This document shows positions 58,552 to 64,000 of a DNA stretch of 64,000 bases, in pieces. The notes beneath the pieces are model-generated. The model was given only the letters and a program-made list of their open reading frames with translations. It was not told the DNA's origin and made no database searches. The position numbers and the translations under genes were made by a program. Position 1 is the stretch's first letter; every line of letters starts with the position of its first letter. Location of the stretch: assembly GCA_963693085.1 (NCBI GenBank), contig OY856411.1, positions 63,410,001-63,474,000 on the forward strand, written 5' to 3'. Source of the stretch: Alisma plantago-aquatica (Eukaryota; Streptophyta; Magnoliopsida; Alismatales; Alismataceae).

Positions 58552-58924
58552 AAAGTGCACAAGAGTTGATTGGTCGTCGGACATTGCAGAGGCTATGGCT
58601 GCTAGAGAAGGAATTCTTCTTGCTCATGATACAATGCCACCTGAGAATCATATTTACCTATGCTCGGATTCCCTGAATGTGATAAGCGCCTTGAAAGACG
58701 TGGACAAGCACTCCGGTTACCTAGGCTTGTTGGCTGCGGACATTCATAGTGTAGCTTCAAATTTCCTTTCTTGTAGTTTCATTCATGTAAAACGGGCACA
58801 AAACTCTTTGGCCCATTTCATTGCACAAGATGCTCTTAATTCTGGCGGGCATACCTCTAGATGGGCCACAATGCCTGCTCTGTGGAGGAAAGCAGCCGAG
58901 AATGATGTATTCTTTGTTCCTTGA
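58552..58924 (+). pseudogene. LINE ORF2 C-terminal RNase H fragment
   Basis: About 120 codons, open to TGA: SSDIAEAMAAREGILLAHD, then IYLCSDSLNVISALKD, a central helix, and VKRAQNSLAHFIAQDAL. The pattern (E in AEAMAAREG, D in CSDS, and the N-SLAHFIA end) is that of the plant RVT_3/RNase H-like domain found at the end of some LINE ORF2 proteins. The open frame fused to upstream gypsy protease (from 58409) is accidental: the junction is the target duplication. Confidence 0.88.
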
Positions 58925-58960
58925 TGGTGCATGAATGAAAGTATCTGACTTAAAAAAAAA
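58552..58960 (+). mobile_element. 5'-truncated LINE with RNase H domain
   Basis: A 409-bp insertion between copies of TGGTGTAACTTACA (58538-58551 and 58961-58974), ending in a 9-A tail. Target-site duplication plus poly(A) plus 5' truncation mark target-primed reverse transcription. It lies in the outer gypsy protease. It is a different LINE family from 35893-42059, which lacks RNase H. Confidence 0.9.
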
Positions 58961-59084
58961 TGGTGTAACTTACATGTTTGTCACCGACCCAAACCTCCTT
59001 TCCTTTAAATCCCTATCGTTGGCTCTACGGTTGTGCATGAGGTGTGTCCATCATGTGTTCTTGTATTCTCTAAGAACATTATCC

Positions 59085-59331
59085 AAGTCATGATCTGGAT
59101 TTGGCAGTGGTTTTGTTGGCTTTAAATATTTGGAGACATAATATATACAAGGAGAAATGCCATATTTTCACCGACCATGAGAAACTCCAATATCTCTACT
59201 CAAAGAAAGAGCTACACATGTGGCAACGTAGGTCGCTGGATCTAGTAAAGGATTATGCTCGCACTATATTGAACCATCCAAGGAAAGCCAATGTGGTAGA
59301 TGATGCCTTATGTAGGAAGTTTTTGTCATAA
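59085..59331 (+). pseudogene. Outer gypsy RNase H fragment
   Basis: An 80-codon open stretch carries the classic end of gypsy RNase H: LALNIWRHNIYKEK, IFTDHEKLQYL, WQRRSLDLVKDY and NVVDDAL. The preceding reverse transcriptase is absent: only about 110 bases separate the protease remnant (after the LINE) from this fragment. A deletion removed the RT. Confidence 0.85.
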
Positions 59332-59339
59332 AAAATAGT

Positions 59340-60870
59340 AGGGATGAAACAATTTAGCCTATGTAAGGAGGGATATGTTGGTGTCGTTATGTAAAATGAA
59401 CGTGTAGTGGAAAGTCTTCATGCTAGGGGGAATACTATCCTTGTAATATATCATTCCTACACTAATACAAAAAATCAAGGATGTGAATAGGGTGATAGTA
59501 TGATACAAAATTTCAAAGCAAAACTGGGCAATGATAAGCATGAGGGGTTTCATTGTTCAGATCAACTATTCCTTTTCTATGGTGGTACCTAATGTGGAAG
59601 GCTTGAGATAGACCATGATAGAAGAAGAAAATGCTTCATGTATGAAATGCACCCATGTATCACCTAGATGTATCATAATCTTAATGATCTTGATTGGTGG
59701 CCTGGTTTGAAGTACACATAAGAGTTTGCACTCAAATGTCCAATATATTAGTAGGTTAAGGTAGAAAATAAAAAGCCTACATGGACTTTACAACCCCTAC
59801 CTATTCCATAGTGGAAGTGGGACCACGTGAAAATGGATTTCATGGTTGGTCTACCCAGAACATCCAAAGGGCATGACTCTATTTGCATAGTGGTAGATAG
59901 GTTGAGAAAGTTGGCACATTTCCTGCCAACAAAGACCACCTTTTCAGCCGAGAAGTTGGCAGAAGTCTACGTTGATGAGAATGTGAAACTATACATGGTT
60001 CCTATGATGGTAATATCTAATAAAGGGCCACCATTTACTAGAAGGTTTTGATACTATCTACACACAACTTTTAAAACACATCTAAGGTTTAGTACAACCT
60101 TCCATCTAAGAAAAATGACCAATTATAGAGAACAATACAAATTGTACAATACTTGTTGAATCATGTGTTTTGCAGTTCCAATGGATTTGGGATAATCGTC
60201 TTAGTTCAATAGAGTTTGCATATATAATAAAAGTTATCACATAATCTTATACATGGATACACATGAGGCTTTATATGGGAGGTAGTGTAGATCACCCTTA
60301 TGTTGGTATGCAGCTAGTGAATACCAATTGTTAGGCCTATACTTACTACAACAAACAACAAAGACAATCAAGATGGTCTGAAAAAACTAATGACAACACA
60401 AGATAGAAAAAAATCATATACAGACAACTGATGGCAATCCTTTGAATTCCAAGTGGGTGACCTAGTACACCTTAATGTGTTACCTTGGAAAGGGGTTATA
60501 GGGTTTGATAAGAGGGACAAGTTGGCACACATATTTCTGACACCCTATCATATTTTTGCATAGATAGGAAATGTGGCATATACGTTAGAGCTATCACCTA
60601 AATTACAAATATTTCACAATGTGCTTCATGTGTTCATGCTGAGAAAATGCCACATAGATGATAAGACAATTTAGCTGATAGAGGTGTATCTTAATGATGA
60701 CATCTACCATGTGGATGGCCCAATATTAATACTAGACAAGCGGGTGAGGAAGCTAAGGAAGAAAGATATAGTGCTGGTGAATGTTCTCTGGCATCATTGT
60801 GGGAGTGAAGTGGTAACATGGGAACTCGAGGAAGTGATGCATATGAAGTACCCAACACTTTTCTCCTAAG
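59340..60870 (+). pseudogene. Outer gypsy integrase with chromodomain-like end
   Basis: The integrase core is visible at 59827-60050 (WDHVKMDFMVGLP, VVDRLRKLAHFLP, with ISNKGPPFTRRF replacing the usual SDRDPRF block). Further stretches follow near 60450-60660 (FQVGDLVHLNV, LAHIFLTPYHI, NVLHVFMLRK). At 60684-60869 comes VRKLRKKDIVLVNVLWHH...VVTWELEEVM, resembling the chromodomain-type C terminus of chromoviruses such as Tekay/Del. Several stops and frame changes make it inactive. Confidence 0.82.
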
Positions 60871-60905
60871 GTTTTAGGGGCAAATCCTTGTTCAAGGTTT
60901 ATATA

Positions 60906-62433
60906 TGTAAGTTCCCTAACTTAGATTTACTCCTTAATCTTGCTTTTTTACCCTTATCACCTATTTAGATGTTTGCTTTAGCATGTTCTTTGTTGGTGAG
61001 TATTTTTTTTGTGGACAAATGAGCAAATTACCTTTGGTTAAGGGTTTTATTACAATTTGTACTCAACACGATGGTTGTCTTGTTCTTTTGTTTGCTTGTC
61101 TATAGGTGGATACACTTAGGTGGCCTAAAATATCCTAGCTATCTTAAGCATTTTGACCTTCCATTGGTAGAGAGTGATGGAAGTGTGCTTGTCCTTTTAT
61201 CCATTTAAGATTGACAAGGCTCTTCTACTTGCCTGTTAGTTTGTTGCATGCTTGGTTTTTCATTGATTGATGACCAACAAAGTGGTTTTGCCTTTGCATC
61301 AGTAGAAAACCAATGGGAGCGGCCGGTGTGAGTGACTTTCTATGTTTTCATCGGTAGTCTACCGACAAAATGACCAGTTGGTAGGTGGTGTATTTTTGTC
61401 AACAAAGTACCGATGGAAAATTTGTAACTTTGCTACTAATGATTTTTATGAGAACCCTCTACCGACAATGCGTTGTGGTGTGTCTTCTGATGGTTACTGT
61501 AAAGGGCATGGACCAAATAGTTTAGCCGACAAGAAGAACTGATAAGTTTTCTATTTCATGACTACTGATGGGATATCTAGAAGTGTGTGCTGGCAGGAAG
61601 TTGGGGCCTGCCTACCAATGGCATGAATGACAAAAAAGGGTACACTTTTTGACCAATGACATGACAATTTTACTACTTATCTCTCTATTTTGAAGATATA
61701 TACATCCCATCATCCTTCCTTCTCGTCTTAGTTGTGGATCTGAACATTGAAGTGCTACTAAAGAGCAAGACTCCATCTGTTTCTGACAACTGACATGATT
61801 TTTGGTTTTGTTGGTCCTTGCTTCTGTCCTGATCCACCCTCTTTCTCTTCCCTGCTAATGTAAGGCAATCCAATTTGTGGCTTTTTGAGATTTGATTAGG
61901 GTAAGTTGAAACTCGATCATGCATTTCCTAGTGCTATTTTAGCTCCTCATCCTTCTAAGACATTTTTAGGTGGGTTTTCTCTACGATTTTTGGGTGTGGA
62001 GTCTTACACACTATTGCCACCTTTTCCTCACCTGTTTAGTTGTCTTTAAACATGGATCAACATCATTATAGAGTGATTTAAGGAGAATAACTCAGATTTT
62101 GGAAAGATTTTCTTCAATATCAGAGTTTTTATGAAGTTGGGAGCTCCATGGTAGCTATTGGTGGGAAGAATTGTTTCTTCCTTGTCAAGTGAAAGATATA
62201 ACCTTTGACTCATTTGTTACCTGCTATGTGCTTGCATGTTGTATATATTGTTGTAACATCTCCATAAAATGCTAAAAGATGGTAGTTTTTTGTACTTGAT
62301 CCCTAACAAATGACTTTATGTGCCTTCATGTTAGAGCTATGTATCTTGGTTACCCTTCTATAACATAAAAGTTGGTTATCCGTTGTTCTAAGGTAAGAAA
62401 GAAGCTAAAGGCAGTAAGGGAAGCTTAGGGTTT
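60906..62433 (+). repeat. 3' LTR of the outer gypsy element, visible part
   Basis: About 1.53 kb matching the first 45 percent of the 5' LTR. At about 62433 (agcttagggttt) the match stops and new sequence begins with tgtcacaaaatcgg, so the rest probably lies beyond the window. Confidence 0.75.
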
Positions 62434-64000
62434 TGTCACAAAATCGGAATCCTGATCCCACAAAACAAATGTGTCATAAAAGACAACATGCAAAAGCATG
62501 AAAATCTTAGCACACATGAACAAATAATGAGATATCAACATCAACATGCTGTCAACAACCAACAAGTATATTATACAACATCATCTATTACATGATTCTA
62601 GTTACACATTGAATTGTACAATTATAAAAGTATACTCATGTACACTAGCTAGGATCTTTCAACAAGTACACCTGAACACATATTCACAAACCGTCAACTC
62701 CCATGCTATATGTGAACCTAAAACATACGGGAAACAAGCGGACCAATACACAAGGCGTAAGAGAACATAGTAGTAAGATACATATATATGGTTTGCATTA
62801 TTTGAAAAAAATGTATAAGTAAACAAACAAGAAATAAATGAGTTAATTAATTAGCAAAGCAGGTAATCCATCTATACCAACAATATCATGTACCTTAAGG
62901 CCTTTGACCAGATTCCCATCGAAAGGGTCCATGAGGGTGCTCAAGATAGGTAACTATATTTATACAGGACCTTAAGGCCATCACAAAGAGCTAAGCATTG
63001 TATCAACATGGTCCACTTTATCTTGACAACTCAAGTAAGATACTCAACCTTGTCTTGTTACCCTGAGACTACATGTAGGTGCACAAGGTTTGTATAATGG
63101 AGATCTATATTATGTATACAAGTTATAAATTAATGAGACAAACATCGAGTACAATATTAGGATACTATATGGCAATATTTGAGAAAGTGAACAAGCAAAC
63201 AAAAATATAACAGTTCATACAAGATAGCCATAGTCATATAGTTATCAAAGCCCATACCTGATTTAGAGATTTCTTTACCTATCCTTGACCATCTAGATTG
63301 TAGGCAACACCTGATTAAGATAAGATCACATACATATATTAGATTCTCATCACTAACCCTAGATAGATCCATTTTAGGGTTAGTTAGTTCATTAGGATAT
63401 TCCCAACATTTCTTATCATACTATCTTACAATTGATATGACTGGTTCTAGTTTTGATCTGTAAGAACACTCTTTCTGAAATGAGTGGAATCACGGAAGGC
63501 ATGAGGAGAAGGAGATGGAGGGGGCTACTAGGGATTCTTGTCTTGATGTATTTCTCTATGGACACAACAATGATGGAGTGAGAACATCTTTGTTCTTTTT
63601 GGTATGTGATTTTGGCTAGGAGTTCTCACAAGGCATGGGCAAAACACTTTCAAGATAGAGTGAGGATGATTCTCTAAACTTATTGTAGAAGGAGATTAGG
63701 GTTGTAGATGGAACACTGATGTATCTGAAGGAAATTTCTATGAAGAATCTAGAGAGGCGGAGTATTTTTGTCTCCTACTATATCATTGGATCAAAACCTC
63801 ACAGGCCTTCATTGTCAGAGTCATTGTGTCATTTATGGTAGATCTATGGTACTATTGAAGTGAAGTCAAGGGGTAAGGGTTTCTTTATTGTCAATTTGTC
63901 CTGTGAAGAGGATATAAATAATTCTATTGAGGGAGGTCTTGGTTCATCTATAGGAAACCACTTGGGTGAACCTATGGAGAAATTGTGTCTGACAGAATTA
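62434..64000. mobile_element. LTR-type sequence interrupting the outer 3' LTR, runs off the window
   Basis: New non-coding sequence begins with tgtcacaaaatcgg at 62434, exactly where similarity between the outer LTRs stops. The AT-rich and later purine-rich composition (63460-63560) suits a minus-strand gypsy LTR followed by leader. The second end and the target duplication lie outside the window. No coding domain is visible. Confidence 0.4.

Larger units (their letters stand above)
33263..62433 (+). mobile_element. Outer chromovirus-like Ty3/gypsy element holding many insertions
   Basis: The 5' LTR begins at 33263 (TGTAAG) and is split by a copia element: parts 33263-33557 and 54014-57050 total about 3.3 kb. 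The 3' LTR begins at 60906 (TGTAAG) and aligns with both parts until 62433, where another element interrupts it. The primer-binding site is TTTTATTAGAGCC at 57053-57065, a decayed TGGTATCAGAGCC. The internal region (57066-60905) has decayed gag, protease, RNase H, integrase and a chromodomain-like end. Reverse transcriptase is missing. The element is old: both LTRs and pol carry many changes. Confidence 0.82.

Noticed and set aside
58409..58924. 171-codon frame as a novel protease-RNase H fusion gene
   Set aside because: The junction coincides with a 14-bp LINE target duplication and a poly(A) tail follows; the fusion is accidental.

Overview
The window looks like nuclear DNA from a seed plant, most likely an angiosperm. 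It holds one recognisable host gene, split by a very long intron. Nearly everything else is transposable elements nested inside one another: Ty1/copia and Ty3/gypsy LTR retrotransposons, solo LTRs, L1-type LINEs, one SINE, hAT-like DNA elements and a MITE. The species cannot be named from sequence alone. No bacterial-type operon, CRISPR array, rRNA gene or free-standing tRNA gene was seen.

Layout. 1-2533: unassigned AT-rich DNA, a weak pseudo-coding stretch, microsatellites and an old copia LTR. 2534-7565: copia element 1 (minus strand), with a 5-bp target duplication and a broken pol. 7571-9600: remnants of older copia elements and a possible LTR tail. 9986-10159 and 31848-31997: two in-phase exons of a ribosome-binding factor A (RbfA) family gene on the plus strand; the second carries the stop codon. 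The intron between them is 21,688 bp and contains: a hAT-like element carrying copia element 2 (two identical LTRs); an inverted-repeat element; a solo gypsy LTR inside a possible hAT-like element; a hAT-like element holding two members of a gag-protease-only gypsy family, one inserted in the other in opposite orientation; a MITE; a 627-bp hAT-like element; a solo copia LTR; and a 95-bp tandem duplication. Upstream RbfA exons were not found, so the gene's 5' part lies outside the window or was missed.

33263-64000 is a deep nest. The outer layer is a chromovirus-like gypsy element with LTRs of about 3.3 kb. Its 5' LTR was hit by a copia element (33558-54013). The copia gag was hit by an LTR-type element (34450-47963, duplication AAACA). 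That element was hit by an L1 LINE (35893-42059, duplication AGATATGATAA). The LINE ORF2 was hit by a 1.4-kb solo LTR (38441-39859, duplication TGCAT). Further insertions are a solo LTR at 44119-45502, an LTR-like insert at 50309-51961, a tRNA-derived SINE at 52415-52608 and a 5'-truncated LINE at 58552-58960. At the right edge the outer 3' LTR is interrupted by another LTR-like sequence.

The only likely functional host product is RbfA, a KH-fold factor for small-subunit ribosome maturation in organelles. Its expression requires removal of an intron made mostly of silenced-looking elements. No retroelement here encodes a complete set of proteins. Copia element 2 is the youngest and least damaged, but it has two in-frame TAG codons and a changed protease motif.
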